From NCBI RefSeq assembly GCF_021261325.1, contig NZ_JAJSBI010000019.1:62001-126000 (forward strand): a stretch of DNA of 64,000 nt, given 5' to 3'. Numbering within the stretch: the first letter of the stretch is position 1; each line of letters opens with the position of its first letter. The notes beneath the pieces were generated by a model. It searched no databases. It had not been told where the DNA came from and saw only the letters and a program-made list of their open reading frames with translations. Shown here one piece after another: positions 43,167-51,744 of the stretch. The DNA comes from Streptomyces guryensis (GTDB lineage: Bacteria > Actinomycetota > Actinomycetes > Streptomycetales > Streptomycetaceae). A program made the position numbers and the translations under genes.

Positions 43167-45035
43167 TTGGCTACACCCCTGTCCGGTGGTCGTCACAGAC
43201 GCCGGATACGCATCGCCCTGCCTGTCGCCGCCGCGGGCGTCGCTGCCGCAGTCGCCGCCGTGCTGACGGTCTCGTCCGCAGGCGCGGCGACGGCCTCGGC
43301 GGACCCGACGGCCAAGCTCAGCAAGAGCTCCGCATCGCTGACCGACCTGACGGACCGCATCGCCGGCGCACTCGCCACCGACAAGGACTTCAGGAAGGCG
43401 TCGAAGACCAAGGACACGAAGACGGGCGGCCCGAGCACGTCCTCCACGTCTTCGACCTCGTCCGGGTCCTCGTCGACCTCGACCGTCAGTCCGATGGTCA
43501 TCGGCGGCACCACCACGAGCATCACCTCGGCCCCGTGGATGGCCCAGCTCTGGTACTACGACGACAAGGGCACCAGCGACACCGGCGACGACGTCGGCTT
43601 CTTCTGCGGTGGCGCCGTCGTGGCGCCCACGAAGATCCTCACCGCCGCGCACTGCGTCCACGGCTACAACTGGCACGCGTACGGATCGATCGTCACCGGC
43701 ACCGACCAGCTGCCCACCACCGACAGTTCGGGCAACACCGACCTGCACGGCGGCACGGTCTCCGGCGTCTGGCGGCAGTGGAACCACCCGTCGTACAACT
43801 CGACGACCGTCGACAACGACGTCGCCGTCCTGACCCTGGCCACCCCGATCACCGCCACGCCGATCCGCATGACGACGTCCACCGACACGGCGTCCTACGC
43901 GGCCGGTACCGGCGCCAAGGTCTATGGCTGGGGCCGCACCAGCTCCACCAGCAACGACATCTCGGGGACCCTGCAGTCCGCCACGCTGCCCATCCAGTCC
44001 GACAGCACCTGCTCCGGCTACTACAACAGCGAGTTCATCGCGGGCCACATGGTCTGTGCGGGCAATCCGGCGACCGGCAGCGACTCCGGCACCGTCTCCG
44101 CCTGCAACGGCGACTCCGGCGGCCCGCTGATCGTGGGCAACCGCATCGTCGGCATCGTGTCGTGGGGTGTGCAGGACTGCGTCGCCAAGGGCGCGTACAG
44201 CGTGTTCACCAAGGTGAGGTCGTACGTCGGCGCCGCCTACCCGCGCATCGACGACACCAACCTCAGCGACGGCGCCACCTCCACCCCTGACGGCAAGGCC
44301 GACCTGTTCGTGCGTGACCACTCCACGTACACCGGCTACGAGAAGGACTCCAAGGGCACCTCGTTCGCGGCCCGAGTCTCCTGGGGCAGCTTCAGCGGCT
44401 ACAACACGATCCTGCAGACGGACCTCAACCGGGACGGCTACCAGGACTTCATCCTGCGCCGCAGCAGCGACGGTGCGGTCTTCTGGCTGCACTACATCCC
44501 GTCCACCCAGAGCTGGAGCAAGAGCGAGATCTTCAGCAACTGGGCCAGCCGGAAGTTCACCGTCGCCCCCGGTGACGTCACCGGTGACTACCTGCCCGAC
44601 CTGCTCTCGGTGGACTCCTCGGGCATCCTGTGGATCTACCCGGGCAAGGGCAACGGCACCTTCGCAAGCCGCGTCGAGGTGGGCTCCGGCTGGGGCCAGT
44701 ACAGCGCCCTGCGCGGCCACGGCGACTTCAACGGCGACGGCAAGACCGACCTGATCGCCTGGAGCAAGAGCACCGGCTACGTCTACCTCTACCGGGGCAC
44801 CGGCACAGCCGGCTCCGGGGCGTTCTCCAGCCGGATCAACGTCCGTACCTGGACCGGCTACAACACCTTCGACGCGGTCGGTGACGTCACGGGCGACGGC
44901 AAGGCCGACTTCCTGGCCCGTACGTCCAGTGGCACGCTCTATCTGTACCCGGGTACCGGTAAGGCCACAAGCGAGATCTTTGCCACAAGAATCTCGGTCG
45001 GTACCGGTTTCCAGGGGTACGACCTCTTCGGCTGA
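43167..45035 (+). CDS. Secreted trypsin-like serine protease with FG-GAP repeats
   Basis: 622 aa from TTG 43167, which has GGGGGGA six bases upstream; ATG 43152 is an alternative. A signal peptide (RRRIRIALPVAAAGVAAAVA) and a Ser/Thr-rich propeptide precede an S1 peptidase domain with the full triad: His in LTAAHC, Asp in DNDVAVL, Ser in CNGDSGGPL. The C-terminal half has four or five FG-GAP/VCBS calcium-loop repeats (DLNRDGYQDF, DVTGDYLPDL, DFNGDGKTDL, DVTGDGKADF), probably binding matrix or ligand. Secreted. Confidence 0.93.
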   Translation: MATPLSGGRHRRRIRIALPVAAAGVAAAVAAVLTVSSAGAATASADPTAKLSKSSASLTDLTDRIAGALATDKDFRKASKTKDTKTGGPSTSSTSSTSSGSSSTSTVSPMVIGGTTTSITSAPWMAQLWYYDDKGTSDTGDDVGFFCGGAVVAPTKILTAAHCVHGYNWHAYGSIVTGTDQLPTTDSSGNTDLHGGTVSGVWRQWNHPSYNSTTVDNDVAVLTLATPITATPIRMTTSTDTASYAAGTGAKVYGWGRTSSTSNDISGTLQSATLPIQSDSTCSGYYNSEFIAGHMVCAGNPATGSDSGTVSACNGDSGGPLIVGNRIVGIVSWGVQDCVAKGAYSVFTKVRSYVGAAYPRIDDTNLSDGATSTPDGKADLFVRDHSTYTGYEKDSKGTSFAARVSWGSFSGYNTILQTDLNRDGYQDFILRRSSDGAVFWLHYIPSTQSWSKSEIFSNWASRKFTVAPGDVTGDYLPDLLSVDSSGILWIYPGKGNGTFASRVEVGSGWGQYSALRGHGDFNGDGKTDLIAWSKSTGYVYLYRGTGTAGSGAFSSRINVRTWTGYNTFDAVGDVTGDGKADFLARTSSGTLYLYPGTGKATSEIFATRISVGTGFQGYDLFG

Positions 45036-45073
45036 AACCGCAGGTGAGCGGGGAACGCCCGGCACATCTCCGT

Positions 45074-45116
45074 GACGCTCTGTGTCCAGCCTCCCACGGG
45101 TTGGGCACAGAGCGTC
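45074..45116 (+). terminator. Terminator after the protease gene
   Basis: GACGCTCTGTG and CACAGAGCGTC form a perfect 11-bp stem around a 21-base loop, 38 bases after the stop. Confidence 0.7.
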
Positions 45117-45162
45117 GTGCAACCCTTTCTCGAGTTTCCCCGTCTGACCCGACGGAGTGACG

Positions 45163-46386
45163 ATGGTGCGGTACGACGCGTATCCGCGACCGACAGGCCT
45201 GTCCCTGAACGCAGGGGGTAACCGACCGGACGAGATCGAGGAGCACATGTCCGCCGAGAGCACGCCGGAACCCGGCATACCGGGAGAGTCCGGCACCACC
45301 GGCACGCGCGGCCGCACCAAGGGCCGCCGTCGCAAGCCCCGCGGCACGCGCCGCAGAGGCCTGCTGATCACGGCGTGGACCGCCGCGGGCATCGTCGTGC
45401 TGGGCGGCACCGGCGCCGGATACCTGTACTTCAAGCTCAACGGCAACATCAAGAGCGTCGACATCGACTCGGCCCTGGGCACGAACCGGCCGACGAAGGT
45501 CGACAACGGCTCCGAGAACATCCTGGTCCTCGGTTCGGACAGCCGCTCCGGCAGCAACAAGAAGCTCGGCGGCGGCACCGACGACGGCAGCGCCCGCTCC
45601 GACACGGCGATGATCGTGCACGTCTACAAGGGGCACAAGAAGGCCAGCGTGGTCTCCATGCCGCGCGACACCCTCATCGACCGCCCCGAGTGCACCGACA
45701 CCCACGGCAAGACGTATCCCGCCGTGTCCGGCGTCATGTTCAACACCGCCTACTCCACCGGCGGCGCCGCCTGCGCCGTGAAGACCGTGGAGTCGATCAG
45801 CGGGCTGCGCATGGACCACTACCTCGAGGTCGACTTCAGCGGCTTCCAGAAGCTCATCGACGAGCTCGGCGGCGTGCAGGTCACCACGTCCAAGAGCATC
45901 AACGACTCCCAGAGTCACCTGAACCTCAAGGCCGGCACGCACCAGCTCGACGGCGAGCAGGCCCTCGGCCTGGTGCGCACCCGGCACGGCGTCGGCGACG
46001 GCTCGGACCTCGGCCGCATCCAGCTCCAGCAGGCCTTCATCAAGGCCCTGGTCGAGCAGGTCAAGCACGTCGGCGTCTTCACCAGCCCGAAGAAGCTCTA
46101 CGACCTGGCCGACACCGCCACCAAGGCCGTGACGACCGACTCCGACCTCGGCTCGGTCAACTCCCTGATGTCCTTCGCCGGCGGCCTGAAGAGCATCGGC
46201 TCGAACAGCATGCACATGATCACGATGCCGGTCCAGTACGACCCGTCGGACCCGAACCGGGTCATCGTGGAGAAGACGAAGGCCCAGCAGGTCTGGGACG
46301 CCCTGAAGAACGACCGTACGATCCCGAAGTCGGCCACTGAGGGAACGGCAACCGGCGAAGCCAAGGGTGTGGTGAGCAGCTCTTAG
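45163..46386 (+). CDS. LytR-CpsA-Psr (LCP) family cell-wall polymer ligase
   Basis: 407 aa from ATG 45163 (GGAG five bases upstream); ATG 45247 after GAGGAG is an alternative. A basic cytoplasmic N-terminus precedes one membrane helix (ITAWTAAGIVVLGGTGAGYL) and an extracellular LCP domain. The domain shows conserved Asp/Arg (VLGSDSRSG, VSMPRDTLI, DLGRIQLQQAFIKAL) that bind the polyprenyl pyrophosphate. It attaches teichoic-acid-like glycopolymers to peptidoglycan. The nearby GlcNAc-1-phosphate transferase gene fits this role. Confidence 0.92.
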   Translation: MVRYDAYPRPTGLSLNAGGNRPDEIEEHMSAESTPEPGIPGESGTTGTRGRTKGRRRKPRGTRRRGLLITAWTAAGIVVLGGTGAGYLYFKLNGNIKSVDIDSALGTNRPTKVDNGSENILVLGSDSRSGSNKKLGGGTDDGSARSDTAMIVHVYKGHKKASVVSMPRDTLIDRPECTDTHGKTYPAVSGVMFNTAYSTGGAACAVKTVESISGLRMDHYLEVDFSGFQKLIDELGGVQVTTSKSINDSQSHLNLKAGTHQLDGEQALGLVRTRHGVGDGSDLGRIQLQQAFIKALVEQVKHVGVFTSPKKLYDLADTATKAVTTDSDLGSVNSLMSFAGGLKSIGSNSMHMITMPVQYDPSDPNRVIVEKTKAQQVWDALKNDRTIPKSATEGTATGEAKGVVSSS

Positions 46387-46445
46387 GGGCGCGGGGCTGT
46401 GTCGATCTGCGGCTCCGCCGCGCGGGCGCGATCAACCCCCACCGG
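46383..46445. repeat. Streptomyces interspersed intergenic repeat, copy B
   Basis: Starts at the LCP stop codon. It shares CTGTGTCGATCTGCGGCTCC and the small hairpin with the copy at 5180-5241. It may act as the LCP terminator. Confidence 0.7.
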
Positions 46446-46582
46446 CCCGCAGGGGAATAGATCACCCCATCCCCCGGTTTTGGGGGATGGCCCCAGTCCT
46501 GGCAGACTGGTACGTCGGCCCCGGTTCACGCCCCCGCACCCCGCAGGAGCGACCCGGTGCCCTCCCGAAACTAGGAGACACC

Positions 46583-46807
46583 TTGAAGCGCGACATCCAC
46601 CCCGAGTACGTCGAGACGCAGGTCAGCTGCACCTGTGGCGCGTCGTTCACCACCCGTAGCACGATCTCCAGCGGCACCATCCGCGCCGAGGTCTGCTCCG
46701 AGTGCCACCCGTTCTACACGGGCAAGCAGAAGATCCTCGACACCGGTGGCCGTGTGGCCCGCTTCGAGGCCCGCTTCGGCAAGGCTGCGGCCGGCTCCAA
46801 GAAGTAG
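46583..46807 (+). CDS. rpmE: 50S ribosomal protein L31
   Basis: 74 aa from TTG 46583, five bases after AGGAG; the open frame upstream is not protein-like. LKRDIHPEYVETQVSCTCGA opens the protein. Four zinc-ligand cysteines (CTC and CSEC) mark the zinc-containing form, which is normally replaced by a Cys-less paralogue under zinc shortage. First of a translation-related run of genes. Confidence 0.96.
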   Translation: MKRDIHPEYVETQVSCTCGASFTTRSTISSGTIRAEVCSECHPFYTGKQKILDTGGRVARFEARFGKAAAGSKK

Positions 46808-46915
46808 CTGGCTCCCATCCGCCGGTCCACGGCCGCGCCCTGAAACAGGCGCGCCGGGACCGGCGTTTTTGGTCGCCCGCCTTCCGCCCTTTTCCACGCA
46901 GTACAGGAGCCCAAG

Positions 46916-47992
46916 ATGTTCGAGGCCGTCGAGGAACTCGTCGGTGAGCACGCCGACCTGGAGACGAAGCTCGCCGACCCGTCGGTCCACTCCGACCAGG
47001 CCAACGCGCGCAAGCTGAACAAGCGCTACGCCGAGCTCACGCCGATCGTCGCCACGTACCGCTCCTGGAAGCAGACCGGCGACGACATCGAGACGGCGAA
47101 GGAACTCGCCGCCGACGACCCGGACTTCGCGGCCGAGGTCAAGGAGCTGGAGAAGCAGCGCGAGGAGCTGACCGAGAAACTGCGCCTGCTGCTGGTCCCG
47201 CGCGACCCCAGCGACGACAAGGACGTGATCCTCGAGATCAAGGCGGGCGCCGGCGGCGACGAGTCCGCGCTCTTCGCGGGTGACCTGCTGCGCATGTACC
47301 TCCGGTACGCCGAGCGCGTCGGCTGGAAGACCGAGATCATCGACGCCACCGAGTCCGAGCTGGGCGGCTACAAGGACGTCCAGGTCGCCGTGAAGACCAA
47401 GGGCGGCCAGGGGGCCACCGAGCCCGGGCAGGGTGTCTGGGCGCGGATGAAGTACGAGGGCGGCGTGCACCGCGTGCAGCGCGTGCCGGCCACCGAGTCG
47501 CAGGGGCGGATCCACACCTCCGCCGCCGGCGTCCTCGTCACGCCCGAGGCCGAGGAGGTCGACGTCGAGATCAACCCGAACGACCTCCGCATCGACGTCT
47601 ACCGCTCCTCCGGCCCCGGCGGCCAGTCCGTCAACACGACCGACTCCGCGGTGCGCATCACGCACATTCCGACCGGAGTCGTCGCCTCCTGCCAGAACGA
47701 GAAGAGCCAGCTGCAGAACAAGGAGCAGGCGATGCGTATCCTGCGCTCCAGGCTGCTCGCGGCGGCGCAGGAGGAGGCAGAGCGGGAAGCCGCCGACGCC
47801 CGCCGCAGCCAGGTCCGCACCGTCGACCGCTCCGAGAAGATCCGCACGTACAACTTCCCGGAGAATCGCATCTCGGACCACCGCGTCGGCTTCAAGTCGT
47901 ACAACCTGGACCAGGTCCTGGACGGCGACCTCGACGCGGTGATCCAGGCCTGCGTCGACGCGGACTCGGCGGCGAAGCTGGCGGCTGCCTAA
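46916..47992 (+). CDS. prfA: Peptide chain release factor 1
   Basis: 358 aa. The catalytic GGQ is at 235-237 in GPGGQSVNTTDSAV. The stop-codon recognition domain contains the RF1 PxT-type region near HRVQRVPATESQGRIHTSAA. It releases peptides at UAA/UAG. Methylated on the GGQ glutamine by PrmC, encoded next. Confidence 0.97.
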   Translation: MFEAVEELVGEHADLETKLADPSVHSDQANARKLNKRYAELTPIVATYRSWKQTGDDIETAKELAADDPDFAAEVKELEKQREELTEKLRLLLVPRDPSDDKDVILEIKAGAGGDESALFAGDLLRMYLRYAERVGWKTEIIDATESELGGYKDVQVAVKTKGGQGATEPGQGVWARMKYEGGVHRVQRVPATESQGRIHTSAAGVLVTPEAEEVDVEINPNDLRIDVYRSSGPGGQSVNTTDSAVRITHIPTGVVASCQNEKSQLQNKEQAMRILRSRLLAAAQEEAEREAADARRSQVRTVDRSEKIRTYNFPENRISDHRVGFKSYNLDQVLDGDLDAVIQACVDADSAAKLAAA

Positions 47993-48031
47993 AGGCACCT
48001 GCGCACAACCCAGTACGACACGGAGGAATGC

Positions 48032-48877
48032 GTGAACCTGCTGCTCGCAGAGGTGGCACAGGCCACCCAGCGGCTGGCCGACGCCGGTGTGCCCTCGCCG
48101 CGCAACGACGCGGAGGAGCTCGCCGCGTTCGTGCACGGCGTGAAGCGGGGCGCGCTGCACTCCGTGAAGGACTCGGACTTCGACGCCCGCTACTGGGAGG
48201 TCATCGCCCGGCGTGAGCAGCGCGAGCCGCTGCAGCACATCACCGGGCGGGCCTACTTCCGCTACCTCGAACTCCAGGTGGGGCCGGGCGTGTTCGTGCC
48301 GCGGCCCGAGACCGAGTCCGTGGTCGGGTGGGCCATAGACGCCGTACGCGCCATGGACGTCGTCGAGCCCCGCATCGTCGACCTGTGCACCGGCTCCGGC
48401 GCCATCGCACTCGCGCTGGCCCAGGAGGTCCCGCGCTCGCGCGTGCACGCCGTGGAGCTGTCCGAGGACGCCCTCCAGTGGACCCGCAAGAACGTCGAGG
48501 GTTCGCGCGTCGACCTCCGTCAGGGCAACGCCCTTGACGCCTTCCGGGACCTCGACGGCCATGTCGACCTGGTCATCTCCAACCCGCCGTACATTCCGCT
48601 GACCGAATGGGAGTACGTCGCTCCCGAGGCGCGGGACTACGATCCCGAACTCGCCCTGTTCTCGGGGGAGGACGGCCTCGATCTCATCCGCGGTCTGGAA
48701 CGGACCGCACACCGGCTGCTGCGCCCCGGCGGCGTCGTCGTCATCGAGCACGCCGACACCCAGGGCGGTCAGGTGCCGTGGATCTTCACCGAGGAGCGGG
48801 GCTGGGCCGACGCGGCCGACCACCCGGACCTCAACAACCGCCCCCGGTTCGCGACGGCCCGCAAGGCGCTGCCGTGA
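48032..48877 (+). CDS. prmC: Peptide chain release factor N5-glutamine methyltransferase
   Basis: 281 aa, GTG start. N-terminal helical release-factor-binding domain, then a SAM-binding Rossmann domain (VDLCTGSGAIALALA) and the catalytic NPPY at 184-187. It modifies the GGQ of RF1/RF2. 39 bp downstream of prfA. Confidence 0.96.
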   Translation: MNLLLAEVAQATQRLADAGVPSPRNDAEELAAFVHGVKRGALHSVKDSDFDARYWEVIARREQREPLQHITGRAYFRYLELQVGPGVFVPRPETESVVGWAIDAVRAMDVVEPRIVDLCTGSGAIALALAQEVPRSRVHAVELSEDALQWTRKNVEGSRVDLRQGNALDAFRDLDGHVDLVISNPPYIPLTEWEYVAPEARDYDPELALFSGEDGLDLIRGLERTAHRLLRPGGVVVIEHADTQGGQVPWIFTEERGWADAADHPDLNNRPRFATARKALP

Positions 48878-48929
48878 CCACCCCGACGACCCCATCCCAG
48901 ATGTACGTGTACGAGGAGGCCCGCTAGAT

Positions 48930-49577
48930 ATGGCACGGCGATACGACACCAACGACGCGACGGACCGCACGACCGGTCTGCGCGAAGCCGCGTCCGCCGT
49001 CCGCCGTGGCGAGCTCGTGGTCCTCCCGACCGACACGGTGTACGGCATCGGCGCCGACGCGTTCTCCTCGGAGGCGGTCGCGGACCTGCTGGAGGCCAAG
49101 GGCCGGGGCCGCAACATGCCCACCCCGGTGCTGATCGGGTCCCCGAACACGCTCCACGGTCTCGTCACCGACTTCTCCGAGCTGGCCTGGGAGCTCGTCG
49201 ACGCCTTCTGGCCGGGCGCGCTCACGCTCGTCGCCAAGCACCAGCCGTCCCTGCAGTGGGACCTGGGCGAGACCCGGGGCACCGTCGCCGTCCGTATGCC
49301 GCTGCACCCGGTCGCCATCGAGCTGCTGACCGAGGTCGGCCCCATGGCCGTGTCCTCGGCGAACCTGACCGGTCACCCCGCCCCCGAGGACTGCGACGCC
49401 GCGCAGGAGATGCTCGGCGACTCGGTCTCCGTCTACCTCGACGGCGGCCCGACCCCGGGCAACGTCCCGTCCTCGATCGTCGACGTCACCGGCCCCGTGC
49501 CGGTGCTGCTGCGCGAGGGCGCGCTCTCGCCGGACGAGCTGCGGAAGGTCGTACCCGACCTCGAGGTGGCGAATTGA
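48930..49577 (+). CDS. L-threonylcarbamoyladenylate synthase (Sua5/YrdC/YciO family)
   Basis: 215 aa YrdC domain. VVLPTDTVYGIGADAFS, KGRGRNMPTPVLI, FWPGALTLV and SSANLTGHPA are family hallmarks. It makes threonylcarbamoyl-AMP from threonine, bicarbonate and ATP for t6A37 of tRNA. No C-terminal Sua5 domain, so TsaC-like in size. Its stop overlaps a TTG of the downstream frame. Confidence 0.93.
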   Translation: MARRYDTNDATDRTTGLREAASAVRRGELVVLPTDTVYGIGADAFSSEAVADLLEAKGRGRNMPTPVLIGSPNTLHGLVTDFSELAWELVDAFWPGALTLVAKHQPSLQWDLGETRGTVAVRMPLHPVAIELLTEVGPMAVSSANLTGHPAPEDCDAAQEMLGDSVSVYLDGGPTPGNVPSSIVDVTGPVPVLLREGALSPDELRKVVPDLEVAN

Positions 49578-49648
49578 CGGCCCCTGACGCGGGGCGTGGC
49601 ATAGGCAACGGGGAAGAGACGGGGAGCCTGTTCGAACAGGGCCTTCCC

Positions 49649-50251
49649 ATGACCAGCTTCCGCATCCTCCACGTCAGCACCGGCAACGTGTGCCGCTCGC
49701 CGATCACCGAGCGGCTGACCCGCCATGCCCTGGCGGCCCGGCTCGGCGACCCCCTGTGGGGCGGGCTGATCGTGGAGAGCGCGGGCACCTGGGGCCACGA
49801 GGGTGCGCCCATGGAGGCCAACGCGGAGGCGGTCCTCGCCGACTTCGGCGCGGACGCCTCCGGCTTCATGGGCCGGGAACTCCTCGACGAGCACGTCATC
49901 ATGGCCGACCTCGTCCTGACGGCGACCCGCGACCACCGCTCCCAGGTCATCTCCATGGGCCACTCGGCGGGACTGCGCACCTTCACGCTGAAGGAGTTCA
50001 CCCGTCTGGTGCGGGCGATCGACCCCGCGACCCTGCCGCCCCTGGAGGAGGGCGTGGTGGCACGCGCGCGTGCCCTGGTCCGAGCCGCGGCGGCTCTACG
50101 CGGGTGGCTCCTGGCCCCGACCGCCGAGGCGGACGAGGTGTACGACCCGTACGGCGCCCCGCTGACCTTCTTCCGGTCCATCGGGGACGAGATACATCAG
50201 GCGCTGGATCCGGTGGTGACGGCGCTGACGGGGGTGCCTGCGAAGGCGTAG
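49649..50251 (+). CDS. Low-molecular-weight protein tyrosine phosphatase homologue with Ser at the catalytic Cys
   Basis: 200 aa. The P-loop reads HVSTGNVCRSP where active family members read VCxGNxCRSP: the nucleophile Cys is AGC (Ser), while the P-loop Arg and the general-acid DP motif (YDPYGAP) remain. It is therefore unlikely to be a normal phosphatase; it may bind phosphotyrosine or have another role. ATG 49649 is chosen (AGGG 7 bases upstream); TTG 49574, overlapping the previous stop, is possible. Confidence 0.85.
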   Translation: MTSFRILHVSTGNVCRSPITERLTRHALAARLGDPLWGGLIVESAGTWGHEGAPMEANAEAVLADFGADASGFMGRELLDEHVIMADLVLTATRDHRSQVISMGHSAGLRTFTLKEFTRLVRAIDPATLPPLEEGVVARARALVRAAAALRGWLLAPTAEADEVYDPYGAPLTFFRSIGDEIHQALDPVVTALTGVPAKA

Positions 50252-50355
50252 GCGACTCCTGGCGCCCACCGGGACCGGGACGCCGATACCGGGCGCCCCA
50301 GGCGTCCGAGGCCTACATTGGTCGTACGTCACCGTCGACGCCCCCGGAGCCCATC

Positions 50356-51594
50356 ATGCCGGTCACTCACACCCTCGAGGCCGATGTCCTGCGCCGGCAG
50401 GACCCCGAGCTGGCCGAGATCCTGCTCGGTGAGCTCGACCGGCAGTCGACGACGCTGCAGCTCATCGCCGCCGAGAACTTCTCCTCGCCCGCGGTGCTGT
50501 CCGCGCTCGGCTCACCCCTGGCCAACAAGTACGCCGAGGGGTACCCGGGCGCCCGCCACCACGGCGGCTGCGAGATCGTCGACGTCGCCGAGCGCCTCGC
50601 GGTGGACCGTGCGAAGGCCCTGTTCGGCGCCGAGCACGCCAACGTGCAGTCCCACTCCGGGTCTTCGGCCGTCCTCGCCGCGTACGCGGCACTCCTGCGG
50701 CCCGGCGACACCGTCCTCGCCCTCGGCCTCCCGTACGGCGGCCACCTCACACACGGCTCGCCCGCGAACTTCTCCGGCCGCTGGTTCGACTTCGTCGGCT
50801 ACGGCGTCGACGCCGAGACCGGGCTCATCGACTACGACCAGGTCCGCACCCTCGCCCGTACGCACCGCCCCAAGGCGATCGTGTGCGGCTCGATCGCCTA
50901 TCCGAGGCACCTCGACTACGCCCTCTTCCGTGAGGTCGCCGACGAGGTCGGGGCGTATCTCATCGCCGACGCCGCCCATCCCATCGGGCTCGTCGCCGGG
51001 GGCGCGGCGCCCAGCCCGGTGCCGTACGCCGATGTGGTCTGCGCGACGACGCACAAGGTGCTGCGCGGGCCGCGCGGCGGGATGCTCCTGTGCGGCGCCG
51101 AGCTCGCCGAACGGGTCGACCGGGCCGTCTTCCCCTTCACCCAGGGCGGCGCGCAGATGCACACCATCGCCGCCAAGGCCGTCGCCTTCGGCGAGGCGGC
51201 AACACCGGCGTTCAGGTTGTACGCCCATCAGGTGGTCGCCAACGCCAGGACACTGGCGGCCCTGCTGGCCGCCGAGGGTCTGGTCGTCACCACCGGCGGC
51301 ACCGACACCCATCTGATCACCGCCGACCCGGCGCCCCTCGGCGTCGACGGACGCACCGCGCGCGGCCGACTCGCCGCGGCCGGAATGGTGCTGGACTGCT
51401 GTGCTCTGCCACACGGGGACGCCCGTGGCCTGCGGCTCGGCACGGCGGCCGTGACCACACAGGGGATGGCAGAGGAGGAAATGGCCGGAATCGCCGCGCT
51501 GCTGGCGGACGTGCTGCGGGGCGGGACCGAGAGCCAGAAGGCGCGTGATCAGGTGCGCGAGCTCACCGGTAGATTTCAGCCGTACACCGGCTGA
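50356..51594 (+). CDS. glyA: Serine hydroxymethyltransferase
   Basis: 412 aa, fold-type I PLP enzyme. NKYAEGYPGARHHGGCEIVD, QSHSGSSAVLAAYAAL, the cofactor Asp in IADAAHPIGL, and the PLP lysine in ATTHKVLRGPRGG. It interconverts serine and glycine with tetrahydrofolate. ATG 50356 lies nine bases after CCGGAG. Confidence 0.93.
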   Translation: MPVTHTLEADVLRRQDPELAEILLGELDRQSTTLQLIAAENFSSPAVLSALGSPLANKYAEGYPGARHHGGCEIVDVAERLAVDRAKALFGAEHANVQSHSGSSAVLAAYAALLRPGDTVLALGLPYGGHLTHGSPANFSGRWFDFVGYGVDAETGLIDYDQVRTLARTHRPKAIVCGSIAYPRHLDYALFREVADEVGAYLIADAAHPIGLVAGGAAPSPVPYADVVCATTHKVLRGPRGGMLLCGAELAERVDRAVFPFTQGGAQMHTIAAKAVAFGEAATPAFRLYAHQVVANARTLAALLAAEGLVVTTGGTDTHLITADPAPLGVDGRTARGRLAAAGMVLDCCALPHGDARGLRLGTAAVTTQGMAEEEMAGIAALLADVLRGGTESQKARDQVRELTGRFQPYTG

Positions 51595-51744
51595 GCGGGG
51601 GTAGAAGCACCTGCGTACCACTGGGTGCAGCCTGCGTGCACAGGCACGCGTGCAACCATCGTCGCTACCCGGCAGTCCCCATTCATATGCGTGCGTCGCT
51701 AGGGTGTGGGGCTGAGATGGCCAGCGAGACCTGTGGGGAAGCCT

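Noticed and set aside
46571..49345. 924-codon open frame antisense to rpmE, prfA, prmC and sua5
   Set aside because: Same GC-skew artefact; the real genes carry complete catalytic motifs.
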